Shown here in pieces: positions 11,376 to 23,089 of a DNA stretch of 64,000 nt. Every line of letters begins with the position of its first letter. Within the stretch, counting starts at the first letter, position 1. Below the pieces are notes generated by a model. It worked only from the letters and a program-made list of their open reading frames with translations. It ran no database searches and was not told where the DNA came from. Both the position numbers and the translations under genes were made by a program. Location: the NCBI GenBank assembly GCA_964017045.1, contig OZ024808.1:10099784-10163783 (forward strand), read 5' to 3'. This DNA is from Omphiscola glabra. Taxonomy: Eukaryota > Mollusca > Gastropoda > Lymnaeidae.

Positions 11376-14300
11376 TTAAGGCTGTGGTGTGAAACGCAGG
11401 TACTCCTTGCCCGAAGGGAGTCCATGAAGCTCCAAATCAGGGAAAAGTTGTTTAGCCTCATCTTTAGGTATTGAAGGCAAAACCATGCATTTATCCCCAC
11501 TTTTCCAGTCCACTGGGGTGGCTACCTTCTTGGTGGCAGTCAGCTGCAGTGAATCTATCACTCTTAAAATTTCACTGAAAAAATGCAAATGAAATAAATA
11601 AGGGGAATTTTAAATTTCCACTTTTTATTAAAAATTAACCATACTTATTAACAGCGGGCTGCGAGCCTTAAAATTGGAATTATAACATTTTGTTGAGTTA
11701 GCGAATTTCAGAAACCGTTTTGGTTGCTTTTTGTTTGCACATCTTAAAAGAAAATGCCAAATTATGGCACTTTTTCGGTTTACGGCCCACAATGTTTCAT
11801 TATACGGCCAACAGATATCCTCTCTTTAGTTTCAGCTTCTCCCCTTAGGCGGCTCTGCTTTAGTAGTCTGCCTTTTTTCCTGTGCTATCCCACCTTATTC
11901 ATATCCTGTGACTCAGTAAGTTGACGTGTTTGTTTCTGTTTTGTTTGGATTAATTGGTGAATTTTATTTTATGTATAAATATGTGCATATGATTTCTTTT
12001 GTTTTTTTAATTTATATGTTTATTTTTTTTAAATTTCTGTTTACTATTACAATGTTTTGTACTTTTATTTTTATAGGAAATCAAAAGAATAAAATGATTT
12101 ATGAACTAACGACTATATTATTTTAAACAAAAATTGGAACAGATCAAATTAAATTTGTATGGGTTTATATCAAAATTATTGATTCATTATACGGCTTTTC
12201 GCTTTACGGCAAGATATGGGTGTATATTATTATATATAGCACAGTAAAATTAACATGTTAAAAATAAAAAAATCATAAAACTCACTTTATCATGTATTTT
12301 TTCAGGATGTAATGTTTTTTTTTTTTTTTTTTACAAAACATTCAGTTACTTGTAATTGTTTCATAACATTTTTCTAAACATATAATCATACTCTACAATG
12401 AACATCAGTACTCACTTGAAATTTCGTCCTGTTGTTGCAGGATAAAGAATGGAAAGTTTGAGTTTTTTGTCTGGTCCAATAATGAACACTGCTCTTGCAG
12501 TAAGAGGGAGCCCCTCTTTGGTTTTCTCATCTGGGTCAATCATACCTAGCTGTACAGCTAAGTCACGATTTTCATCTGCAATTATTGGGTATGGAAGCTT
12601 ATCAGCCTTACTTTTTGCATATTCAAGTACATCCTGAAAAACAGTTATAATATTATTGAGATTTTTTTTTTTTACAGCCAAATATCACAGATCCACCATG
12701 AAGGACATTAAAAAGTAAAATACAAATGTCTCAATTTCCCTATTATTGATGTAGCTAATCATTTAAATGCTTTGGTCTATACATATTTTATTTGATCCTA
12801 TTTTGGAACATGATAGGACAATAAGAGATAACAAGTACATTTCATTAATGTTTTAAAGATAAATATAGTAGTTTAAATTAGGCTTGTCTTGGTTATAATC
12901 TAGTCCCAACAGTCCAGTTAATAAATAGTCTAACACAGAATGCTTGTATAGCCTTAAAAATCTATAATCTGCAAACAAGAAAGATTATAACTTTGTTTCA
13001 AGTTTTCAAGGTTGTGTTTTCAAGATAATGACTTTTTTCTATGACTTTATATCTTTTTGCTCTGATCATTGAACAGTATTTTTATAATCCAAATTTGAAG
13101 TGCAACTAATTACCATAAATGATTTAAGTTTAAGAATAGCAATAGTAACATATATAAAGTTTGCTATTAAAAAATTACAAAACAAGGATCTGACAAGGAT
13201 AAGTTATGCATGATGAAGTTTCCACACAAACAAAAAATAGACCAAAGTACTATCTGTAAGGAGCATAAAAACAAGTTATGACTAACAACTGGAAATTTCA
13301 TGTAACAGGATATGGGAACAGTTGCTGTAGATATCCAAAATAAATGTGCAATGATCTCTCGCTGAAATATGGGTTATAAATGGTTGTAGAGTTGGAACCC
13401 ATAAAGCTGTTATATAAGTTAGTAAATGAGAACAGCCCTTTTGATAACTTCTAAATCTTCTATCTTTTATTTAATCTATCTTTTTTTTACCAGCCTATAG
13501 AGAAAATAGTAAAAGCTAACTTACTTTACTCCATCCTATGTGGCTTTCAACACCATCGCACGACAAAGCGATAAGTTTTACATTTCTCTTCTTAAACTCT
13601 GGTTCTAGGGTTACTACTCTCGCTAACTCTGTGGTGCAGACTGGGGTGTAGTCAGCGGGGTGAGAGAAAAGAATCGCCCATCTAAAAATATATATATATT
13701 AGTTTTAATAAGTTGATTAAAGTCATATTTCTTGATGAATGACTTTCTCATATCTTTGAAATTGAGAGTATGAATAGAAAACTTGAAACTTTATCTTATA
13801 CTTATACAGTGAAACATCACTATAAAGCAATAATTGAGGTCCATAAAATCAGAGTGGGGAGTTTTCCAATTATTTTATCTCACTTATACCTGTCCCAAAT
13901 GTGCCTGAAACCCCCAAGCACACTTTTTCAGACTTCGACTTCACTGTTTGCATCTAATAAGACAGGAAAGCTCAGCCACATGTTAGTGGCTTCAATTCTT
14001 TGATGGCTATTAAATTGTATGAATCTTTTTATCAACCATTTCTATATCTTCTGCCTTGCTGTGTATGAAGTTGTGATCTTTTTTAAAAAAACTGTTCTTA
14101 AAAAAATGTCGGCTATTGCTGTATGTTTTTATTTTATATTCAAAATAATACGGGATCACATCCCAAAATTAAATTACCACGACCTAATACTATCCCCCGA
14201 TTTTGCATAATTGCAAAGGTTCTACTGTATTTAAACGGTTAACTTATTACTAAAATAACACAAGTATGAAATATGCTTATTACATTTGCCATGCTCATTA

Positions 14301-15631
14301 CATTTGCAGAATAAGTTAGTAACAAGACCAAATTAAATTTGAATATGTGGCACTGGTGGACTACGATAAAGCATTCAATTGATTAAAGTAGATTAATAAG
14401 ACACAAACAATTTGTGTAAATAAAACGATATAGAATAGCTTGGTAATTTCACACTATTAGTGCTGTGATGTCTCACATGGCCGCCATCTTAGTTGCGGCA
14501 ACCCGTAAAATTAAGAATAAAACATTAAATAATAATGGAAAAATTTCCTAAATGTATCCCTAAACCTAACCTGAACCCTAAATAAACCTCTAAAAAATAT
14601 ATATCCCTAAACCTAACCTGAACCCTAAACAATCAAATCACGCTTGGCACGAATAGTGATAAATAGCCAATAGCTTTTTTTTTAATAATGATTATAAATT
14701 ATAGCCTACAGAACAAAAATGCCTTCATCAGTACAACAAAAAAAAAAACATTCATACTATTCAAAGTATAAATTAAATTTACATAATATATATATTATTT
14801 ATATTGTATAATTATTTATATTGTATAAAATAAATGTTTGTTACTAATTGTATTTTACAGGTCTTCAATTTCAATAACTTCTGATGTCATGTAAATGTAA
14901 TAATTGGTAAAAAAACAACAATTAAACTAAAGACTAAACAGTTATACAGTACTGTACTGTTATTTTTTTAACATCTTTATTTGGTTGCAGCTACTACTTT
15001 AGGCTTTTATTATAGAAGAATTAATAGGGTAATTGCACGCTACTGGTACCTCTATCGCTCACCCTAACCCGAACCCTAAATCTATCATAAACAAAGGGCA
15101 GTGACTCCCAATAAGGGACCACAGAAGCACATTAGCCATTAATAGAACTATAGTAATATTATATAATTATAACTTATAACATGACATTCATAGACTAGAC
15201 ACTAAATCTAAAGAATAAAATTAATGAAATACCCCAAAAAAAAAAAGTAAGTCCTACATTAATTGACATTATTATTATTATTAATAATTATTTTACTGTT
15301 TTTTTTTTTTTACTTTTAAAATTTAACTGCCTTTTAGTTTTAGCCTAAGTCTAAGTTAATAATATGATTTAAACTGCTACTACTGAGTAGACGTGAATGT
15401 AGGCTACAAGTACACTACAGTTACAGTACAGACTACAGATTACTCCACAAAATGAAAATAGTAGACGACGTAGTTAAAGCCAAGCCCAATATTAATAGGT
15501 TACCGGGTAGGGCTATAAAGTAGTGTGTAAGAAATTACTTACGATGATCCAATCCAATCGTGAAATTTTTCAATCCTGCCATCGGATGTATCCGCTGAAA
15601 AGTTAGGAAATATATCTCCAAGATTGACCAT
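11376..15631 (-). CDS. PRDX6: Peroxiredoxin-6 (1-Cys peroxiredoxin), complete
   Basis: Four minus-strand exons, 15543-15631, 13525-13681, 12416-12633 and 11376-11574, have GT-AG borders and phases 2, 0, 2, and give 220 aa (human PRDX6 has 224). The enzyme reduces hydrogen peroxide and lipid hydroperoxides with one peroxidatic cysteine. Key blocks are [17 protein letters not shown] (start), [13 protein letters not shown] with the catalytic Cys at residue 45, [46 protein letters not shown], and [12 protein letters not shown] through to the LRFTPQP C-terminus typical of the 1-Cys class. The ATG at 15629-15631 is the only start that fits the family N-terminus. The Gly-x-Ser-x-Gly element tied to phospholipase A2 activity in mammals (GDSWG) reads GSSWA here, split by intron 1, so that activity may be absent. 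The protein is probably cytosolic, as no signal peptide is visible. Confidence 0.96.
14338..14388 (+). pseudogene. Short reverse-transcriptase scrap in PRDX6 intron 1
   Basis: About 17 codons read [13 protein letters not shown] and then a stop. This is the LINE reverse-transcriptase block around the first catalytic Asp. Nothing on either side extends it, so it is a short fossil. Confidence 0.4.
14462..14640. repeat. Dispersed repeat with CCTAACCTGAACCCTA motifs
   Basis: Begins CATGGCCGCCATCTTAGTTG and holds two copies of CCTAAACCTAACCTGAACCC about 55 bp apart. The same head and motif recur at 46014-46070; the motif alone recurs near 15058 and, reversed, at 47150-47170. This looks like a dispersed non-coding repeat family of unknown class. 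It sits in PRDX6 intron 1. Confidence 0.5.
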
Positions 15632-16160
15632 TTTTTCAGTCTTGACAAACGCGTCTGCTGTCTTCAATCCGTGTGCCACTTCCGTGCCTGTGCTTTTTAT
15701 TTATTCATTGACCCCTGCAAGTGACCTTTTGAACTCAGTCTCACCGCAGTATTTGAAGAAAGAAAGCATCATTTGTCATATTATTAAAATTAAACTAGCC
15801 AATTTACCAGGCGTTGCCCAGGGGTGCTTTCCGAGAAAAAATTAACGTCAACAGACATTTAGCTAACATGGTAATTAAGGGCCTTGTAAAAAAACGTCGC
15901 TAAAGACTAAAGTCATTTATCATTTAATTATACTTATACTAGTAGTACTAAGACGACTAAGTAGTAGTAGTAGTAGTAGTAGTACTATTACAATCTTATT
16001 ACATGTACTATTACTACTTACTTGTATTACTAACTATTTGATTCCGACAAAAGAAAAAAAAAAGTCCGTTATGTTGGTAAAACATCTAATAAAGCTCTGA
16101 CTAAACTTACAAATAAACGTAATAAATTAAATTTAAAATTACTTTTAATTAATTTAAGAA
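15632..16160. other. PRDX6 upstream region
   Basis: The first 70 bp hold the probable 5' UTR and are CG-richer than the surroundings. From 15790 comes a repeat head (CTAGCCAATTTACCAGGCGT), similar to the one at 16920. A short (TAG)n microsatellite follows at about 15958-15985. I could not pick a promoter motif with confidence. Confidence 0.35.
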
Positions 16161-16245
16161 AAAAAAAGTGATCATCGATCCAGTAACCTATCACATGATT
16201 AAAGCTCTCTGAGCGTATACTCTACCACAAGACCACACAAGTTCA
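16161..16245 (-). repeat. Degenerate tRNA-like sequence (SINE head)
   Basis: On the minus strand GTGGTC and GATCAC can pair as an acceptor-like stem. Between them are an A-box-like GTGGTAGAGTATACG and a weak B-box-like GGATCGATGA, and a T-rich run follows. The cloverleaf is incomplete: the T-arm does not pair well. A tRNA-derived SINE remnant fits better than a working tRNA. Confidence 0.4.
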
Positions 16246-17099
16246 CATCTAACTGCCCTATCTTAAAACCAGGTCAGTACTGAGAAGTAAGGTTTGTTAA
16301 TATGACGTGGCAAATTTTTATTGGTTGATTAATTATAATTTTTTAAATTTCATTGGTTGGCTTATATAATACTTTTATGTGTTCCGCCACATTGGAACGA
16401 CTTGTTCGTGGCGCAGACCCTGTATTTTATTCAATGTCCTGAATATTCTTTTCGGTGGAACCTGAAATGAAGTTTGTAAAAATGTATTCCATGAAACTGT
16501 AAGTTGGGTTTTTATTATTTCTTTATTTTATAATTAATTTTTGCCATTTTTCTGAGCCTTTTTGGTAATTTGGTAGCGTAGATATAGTAAATAATTTTGT
16601 AGTACAGAATTGGGTTAAAGTGCAGTTCAGGTGCGTATATTATTTTTGATCGTATTTCGTATTTTTTTAGTGTAAACTTATGATAATTCTTTATAAAAGT
16701 ATTTTTAAAAATAAAATATCATCTTTTTGTTGGAATAAAACAACAATTTAACAAGTTTTACGAGATAAAAAAAATACATTTTCTTGAATCTTTTGTCCTT
16801 TACGGTGCCATTGTGGTAAATCAAGGATAACTCTTCTGTATTAAAAGATACGTTATAAAAGTTGCCAAATTGGATGTGTCATGATTAAAATAAGTTTTGT
16901 GTTTATTGTTTAACTTTACTAGCCAATATACCCGGCATAGTGCACGGGACTGCATTCGGAAAAAAAATCTTGCTAAAGCCTTTTAATTCACATTAGTATT
17001 AAGCGAAATGTCAATATATTACTATGATGTCATATTTAAAAAATAAAACAATTAATTTCTCTCCTATAAAAAGACATATAATAACCTTTGTAAACATTT
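16246..17099. other. AT-rich spacer with repeat head
   Basis: No gene is visible. At 16915-16950 lies the sequence CTAGCCAATATACCCGGC, matching the head seen at 15790. It probably marks the left end of a non-autonomous element whose tail module appears at 18905. Confidence 0.35.
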
Positions 17100-17510
17100 C
17101 TTTCCCCGATGGGATACTGGTGGGATTTGGCATTCGGATCCCGTTTTCCAATGGTATCCCTTTTCGCGGAGGGATCATGATCGGGATCCCATTTTACGGT
17201 GGGCTCTCAATGCTGGTGGGATCCCGATCCCGGTCACGTAGGGTTCCCGATCCCGGTGGGGTCCCGTTGCCTGGAGGGATCATGATGGGATCCTGATTCC
17301 GGTTGGATTCCGATCCCGTCGGGATCCCGTTTTCCGGTGGGATCCCGTTTCCCAGTGAGATGATAGATCATGATCCCGGTCGCACTAGGTTCCCGATGTG
17401 ATCCCGTTTTCGGGTGGGATCCCTTTTCTCGATGGGAACCTCTCCTTCAATGGGAAACCGGATCCCGATTAGGTCCTGTTACCCGATGGGATCGCGTACC
17501 GGGGCTATTT
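17100..17510. repeat. GGGATCCCG-rich irregular array
   Basis: About 400 bp are built from variants of GGTGGGATCCCGTTTTCC. The core GGGATCCC is a perfect palindrome. Spacing is irregular and copies diverge (GGGATCATGATC, GGTTCCCGATCCCG). It is GC-rich against an AT-rich background. A 90-aa ORF that crosses it (17024-17296) is only a translation of the repeat. Confidence 0.7.
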
Positions 17511-18384
17511 TTAGCGCCCCTTGTCTTTGTGAAGTAACTGGGGTTTAATAGTTTAATTAACTGTGGTAGTGTAGGCCCTGCTTTGTAAATAGCGCCCAAC
17601 ACCAACACTGTATTGAAATTTGATCTCGTCCAACACGGGATCGGAATGTTGACCTCTGGTGAAGTTCACCCCATTCAGGCTGACCGGCGGCTCTCCCTCA
17701 TCGCGTAGAATTAGAATACTTAAATAGTGGGAGCCACTATGTGTGCTTTAGTAATAAGTTAAATAATTTATATCTCGGTAACCCTAGTGAATTAAGTTAT
17801 AAAGGATATCTAGTTTGGAAGGGGAGTTTATTCGCTATACTTTAGTATTTTTACAAGTCTCCATCGTTATAGGGTATTTTAATATTTAGTAATTAAGAGA
17901 GTTTTCACATTCATTCATGGGGGGGGGGGGGGGTGTCCCAACCTATTTGATTTAAATATCTCAAAAAGTATATAACTCTTAGAAATATAAAACATTATCT
18001 TATATAGCCGATACAAAACTAAGAAGGACACATTTAAGTTGTTAAGGATTGGGTCCGGGATATCAACTTTAATTTGGGTTGTAGTCTCCAGGGTTTGTCA
18101 GTTTACCACATGCGAACATGTTGTTAACAAACATGTATGTACATTTTTATAGCATGCCGATCGCTTCATCAAACAAATAACGGCAACGCTGTTGTGTAAA
18201 AAAAAAAAACTCAAAAAACACGTGCATGTACATTCTCATTTATTAACGCACATCATGTATATAAAGACATTTCAAGCACATGTTAATATATTGCTGCCAT
18301 ATTGGTTTTCGTTTATCTCGATCCTCGGTTATCTCGACGCCTTTTGGCATACCCCGTGGCCGTCGACATAACCGGGTTCTACTG
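17511..18384. other. Spacer with no gene
   Basis: Mixed repeat-like sequence with a poly(G) run near 17920. No ORF or RNA gene is supported. Confidence 0.4.
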
Positions 18385-18798
18385 TATATAGCCATGATCT
18401 CAAGGGCAGCCGCCTCACGAACATGTTCAGGTCTACGCTTTGTCACTGCTGCATCCGCCAAGGCCAAATGTATGGAGGGACGTGAGGGTTCCGCGTATGG
18501 CGGATTGACTGGGATTAGGGTCAGACGTTCTCTATTTTGGGGCAGGTCGACTGTCCTTTCCAACTCCACGAACTGTTGCATGAAAGAGGATCTCTTTAGT
18601 CGCCTGCCCGCCATTCAGTTGTTCTGTATCTGGATCGACGGTTCCTTCTCGTTTAGCCGACGGTACGGTACTTCGTATAGCTTTTTCCCTCCTTATTTCT
18701 AGCGGTTCTACATTGGCCAAGACCTCTACAGCAGCTGGGTGTATGGTCCTGAATGCGCCACTGATGAGTCTCAGAGCCTGATTCTGGATTTGGCCCAA
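18385..18798 (-). pseudogene. I/Nimbus-type LINE fragment (RT C-terminal region to pre-RNase H)
   Basis: On the minus strand the frame starting near 18798 reads QNQALRLISGAFRTIHPAAV and NVEPLEIRREKA. This is the conserved segment after the reverse-transcriptase core in LINEs that carry an RNase H. A frameshift near 18540-18610 moves the reading to LPQNRERLTLIPVNPPYAEP and REAAALEIM. That is where family members lead into the RNase H domain, but no RNase H follows. It is a truncated, frameshifted scrap with no catalytic core. Confidence 0.7.
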
Positions 18799-18904
18799 CT
18801 TTACAATGCGGCCTTGCTTGCAAAGGATTGGACTGGCATGCTGTAATCCATCACCGACCTTAAACTGCCTGGCTCTAGGAATAGAGCTCTAAGCGTTCTT
18901 GCGC

Positions 18905-18995
18905 CCGCGCCGGATAATGATGGATATATGTGCCAAGTTTGGTCAAGATCCAACATGCCATGTAAAAGCCTTTGTGGAACAAACAAACAAACCCA
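18905..18995 (+). repeat. Tail module of a dispersed non-autonomous element
   Basis: GGATAATGATGGATATATG, then GCCAAGTTTGGTCAAGATCC, then AAAGCCTTTGTGGAAC and (CAAA)n. Nearly the same module ends the satellite block at 29632-29721. This may be the right end of an element whose head is at 16915. Confidence 0.6.
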
Positions 18996-19834
18996 TTTTG
19001 AACTAAGCGATCCCACTACTAGTAATAACGGAAAATGAGTCCGCCTTATTATATATGATCACCAGCCCTCACCTTCAAATTGGACCCCACAAATCACTGG
19101 CAACGTATTTGCTTAATGACCTCACGCTATCATGGCCGATTTCCCCCATCCCACCCACATTTCTGCATCGTCACAAATGTTTAAAAAACGGGACGCATGA
19201 TCACACATTAGCACAAATAAATACCCTTTCTCCCCCCCCCCCCCCCCACTTTCCAGTAGCTACACTCCAGGACAATGATGACGTGTGCGTCCGCTGACTT
19301 GGTCGGTAATCCACTTATAATTCCCCCCCCCCGCCCCACCACCAACCAAGGCTTCCCTTCTATGGCCTATCAGTATATTCCGAGCGCTCTGAGGGGAAAA
19401 TAAGGTTTGGGGGGGGGGGGCGTGCGTATTGCCGATCGTCCGTGTCATAAGCTTACCCCCCACGCTCCAGCCCCACCACACTTATGACATGGGCCTACAC
19501 CAGAAATTTCCAAAGTAATCTTCCATTATTATGGCATAAGCTACATACATATTGAAGTTGAAGGCTTCTTGTGTTGATGGATATTGGCCAAAATGGACCA
19601 AAACCATTCATACAAAGGATCCCTGTGAGAACGTGATCACACCGAGGAACAGGATCCGAACGGGAAACGGGATCAAACTTAGAAAACGTGATCCAGTCTG
19701 GTAACAGTATCACTTTTTTACAGGCCCCTTAAAATGTTAGCTAAAGGGTTTTTAAAAAATGTTCATTTCTGAATGCCATCACGAGCGCCGCCGCCACGAG
19801 GGACGCAGTTGGGACAAGAAAAAAAATTAAAAAT

Positions 19835-19995
19835 ATGAGTTCATCACCCTTCAGTACCGGTATTTGAATATGGATAATCAATTGTATGTCTAATAAGTTT
19901 GATCTAAATCCATTCACCCAAGCAGGAGCCTTTGTTTGGAATTATAATTATACATCTCATATAAGAAAAAAAACACATGGATATTTGGCCCCTAT
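19835..19995 (+). repeat. Single diverged monomer of the 166-bp satellite
   Basis: AGTTCATCACCCTTCAGTAC, TTTGAATATGGATAATCAA, CTCATATAAG and ATATTTGGCCCC follow the same order as in the tandem array at 28810-29725. It is an isolated copy about 9 kb away. Confidence 0.6.
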
Positions 19996-20025
19996 TTCTA
20001 AACGGAACATCTAATAAGGTTCAAA

Positions 20026-20051
20026 CCCCCCCCCCCCCCCCCCCCCCCCCC
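20026..20051. repeat. Poly(C) tract, 26 bases
   Basis: 26 consecutive C, followed by A9. Shorter C or G runs occur near 17920, 19232, 19323, 19413, 20600, 47330, 48190, 56465, 59725 and 63033. Confidence 0.95.
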
Positions 20052-21114
20052 AAAAAAAAATTAATAAATCCAAACCCTTCTTTTGTCCTCCAGTATTTCA
20101 TTCTTTTTTGTGAACTTGTCTATAGTTTGAAAATTTCATTTACCATACTAACTTACAGGTGGTTAAAAATCTGGCCACAGTGTGACAGAAAAAAATACAA
20201 AACAAATGGGGCTATGTAACATTGGTTGGGGGATGTTCAAAGACGCTTTAGAAATCAAATAAAAAGAAAAAAAGGGCTTTATAATTCAGCATTAGTTAAC
20301 TATTACTGCCTGGATTTAATTAATAAAGAATACATGTAAGTTTACTTGCTAAAAAACGAAATGCGTTAAGAAATAATATACGCACCTGAACTGCACTTTA
20401 ACCCAGAATTGCACTTAAGTGACTTAATTGCTCTAAATTACAGACATGTTTAAAATTATTCATTATTATTTTAGACAAAAATTATATTTATTTTATTTTT
20501 AAACTACGATCACTGAGCGAATCATTACAGGTATGCGAGGTTCGAATTATCGAATAATGGCCTCTTCTAATCAAGTTACAGACCCACTCCATTTTAACAC
20601 CCCCCCTCCCCCCCCCCCCCCAAAAAAAAACACAACAAAACCGTAGACCTATAAATTATTTTGTAATCAAATTTAATATAATTAAATAATTTAGTTATTT
20701 TAGTTTTATTTCTTTAATTAACTTTTTATACACAAGGGAAAAAATTACCAATCAATACATGCCTTTCTTAATAGGTTATAGTAATATAGTATTTTGGATG
20801 CAATTTTCCCCTAAACTAAACCAAATATCTGACTGAAGACACTGAAGTGAAAAAGTGAAAGTGAATACCAACACACTTAACACACATTTGAATCCATAAC
20901 TTTTCTTATTACACCAATAATAAATTGAGTGTTTGTGGAGTTTGACCCACTATTTTCTTAAATTTACTCAGACTAACTTGAGTGCACGATACCAAATTTT
21001 TATTACGATACCCTTAACAGCGCTAGTTGCAATTTTTTTTGAAATTCTATTTTATGAGTGTGCTCATTAAGCTTGAACTTATATAAAACCTAGCATTATA
21101 TTTTGCCTGTGTCA
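20052..21114. other. AT-rich spacer
   Basis: No gene seen. A short stretch at about 20370-20415 (ATATACGCACCTGAACTGCAC) is the reverse complement of sequence near 16620-16640, so a repeat pair may bracket this region. Confidence 0.4.
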
Positions 21115-22435
21115 AAATAGATTTTGATGTTGATAGCCCATCAGTAGAGGCATTAGACAAATGTTCGAGAAAGGAGCTATTTTCCATTGCTAAAGATGTA
21201 GGAATAAGTGTGGGAATTAGTGTAGCTCATTCTGTGGGAATGAGTGTAGCTCATTCTGTGGGAATGAGTGTAGCTCATGTGGGAATGAGTGTAGCTCATT
21301 CGTGGCTAAAAAAGATGGTACGAGATATATCATCGTCCACTTAGTGGGTGAGAATATTTTGTCTGAGGATGAACTAGCCTCAGTCACACAGCCGAATGAT
21401 CCTAGTTCTAGTATGGAGCTCCAACTGAAGCTCAAACTACTGGAGCTAGAAAAAGACAGGGAGCTTAAGCAAATGGAGCTAGAGACAGAGCTACAGAGAG
21501 AGAAAGAAGAAAAAGATAGAGAACTACAAATAAAATTAAAAGAAATGGAAATAATGGCCAATTTTAGAGCAATGGAAAATAGACTCACTGCTCCTGCCGG
21601 TCAGGGTTGTGATGCAATTAAATTTGCAAAAGTAATAACAAAATTTGCAGAAAAAGAGGTTGATCAATACTTTGCACAGTTTGAAATAACTGCCCAAAAT
21701 TATAAAATTCCTGAAAACATGTGGTCTACCTTTCTGCAGCAGGCTCTGACTGGTAACGCAGCCGAAGTTTTTGTGTCCTTGAATGCGGAACAGCGCGGGA
21801 ACTGTAACCTTGTTAAATCCTTAATACTTTAGGCTTAAGAATGTGTCCCCGAAGCCTACCGTAAAAAGTTTAGGGAGCTGTGGAAATTGGATTGCCAAAC
21901 TCATTCCTCCGGGAAAAGGAACGACTCTTGGAGAAATGGCTGCATTCAACAAACATCGACGCAGACTTCAAAAAGTTCAAGAACCTCATTCTGATGGAGG
22001 AGTTCAAGAATTGTGTTCGTGAAGAGGCACAAACACATTGCAATCCGTGGCGAAGGTGGCACACTTACGGTAGCAGTGTTAGCTGATGACTTCACCATCT
22101 CACATCAACTCTCAAAGAACCCATTTGACACCAAAAAAGACAGTCACAATAAGGCAACAGCATCGATTTACAGCAAACCTCCACAAAAACCATATAAGCC
22201 TGGCACAAGAGAAACAAGTACAAAAGACACATGTGCCTACTGTAAAAAAGAAGGCCATACAAGGGATGAGTGTTGGAAACTCAAGAAGAAAACTGAGAAG
22301 ACCACACACCCTGGTACACCACACAAAGTCTCAGCTTATACTTCTTGTCATACATCTGGAAACACATTTTCACAATTCAAAAGTTTTGGCTATCCAGATG
22401 TCCATACAAACTTCAAAGAGGTTTGTCACAACTAA
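21115..22435 (+). pseudogene. Gypsy gag with CCHC zinc knuckle, frameshifted
   Basis: Reads SPSVEALDKCSRKELFSIAK, then a tandem expansion, then a long Glu/Lys-rich coiled-coil (about 21410-21580). The capsid-like block KFAEKEVDQYFAQFEITAQN and TFLQQALTGNAAEVF follow. A stop at about 21830 and a frameshift separate this from the C-terminal part, which has a CX2CX4HX4C knuckle, CAYCKKEGHTRDEC, at about 22232-22275. Capsid and nucleocapsid regions are thus both present but not in one frame. Confidence 0.8.
21210..21302 (+). repeat. 24-bp tandem repeat inside gag
   Basis: About four copies of GTGGGAATGAGTGTAGCTCA with TTCT, one copy shortened. It translates in frame as repeats of VGMSVAHS, just after the gag N-terminus. 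Confidence 0.85.
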
Positions 22436-22854
22436 TCAAAGAGTTTCATTATGAACAATAAGGCTAGTTTTACTGACTCCAGCCAAGTTCCTGCTTTGAC
22501 TGCGAGTTTCATGAGCATGTCGCCAAGATCCTTTTGCTCCAAGAAGAGGTCTACCTCCAGAGGGTGTCTTACCGAGGACTTCCTCTACCCTAGCCAAATG
22601 TTCTCAAGACTCCAACAAGAGTTTACCTACCAAGGTCCAAAATTCTACATCAGAAACTACTGATGTCATACAAGACTTCATGCCTTTCATATCGGAAGGA
22701 TTTGTATCACTGCCAGGTGATTTGTCCAGTCTACGACCTCATGATTTTAAGAGATACATGTGCTTCACGGTCCTTACCACATCCTGTTATGAGGCGTAGA
22801 TCTGGGATGCATATATGTACCTTTACATCTCATCCATCTTAAGTCAGACCTAGT

Positions 22855-23075
22855 CTCTGGTGGTTGTGGGTGTCCGACCAACATTACAATTGGGCGGCAT
22901 CTCATTGCTTCTAGGCAATGACTTAGCTGGTGGGAAGGTGATAGCTGAACTCATCGTTACTCATGAACCTTGTTTCATTGAATCTCAAGAAGAAGATCCA
23001 GAATTATATCCATCCAGCATGTGCTGTTACCAGGGCCATGAGTTTGAAGATCTCCAAAAAAGAGAGTTCACCAAC
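22855..23075 (+). pseudogene. Gypsy protease C-terminal fragment
   Basis: Reads GISLLLGNDLAGGKV followed by an Ile/Glu-rich tail. GNDLAGGKV is the conserved block at the end of the aspartic protease in this Gypsy group. The catalytic DSG/DTG segment upstream is not intact in any frame. Confidence 0.65.
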
Positions 23076-23089
23076 AAGTAATAAAATCC

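Noticed and set aside
14570..14640. Interstitial telomere repeat
   Set aside because: Units are CCTAACCTGAACCC, not a regular CCCTAA array; it belongs to a dispersed repeat.
17024..17296. Gly-rich ORF (GIPFRGGIMIG)
   Set aside because: Translation of the GGGATCCC array; no start context or splice sites.
18750..18790. CTGATGAG sequence like a hammerhead ribozyme core
   Set aside because: No GAAA at the needed distance and no stem II. On the other strand it is the coding sequence of the I-LINE fragment.
21217..21588. Ser-rich minus-strand ORF
   Set aside because: Antisense of the gag coiled-coil and 24-bp repeat.
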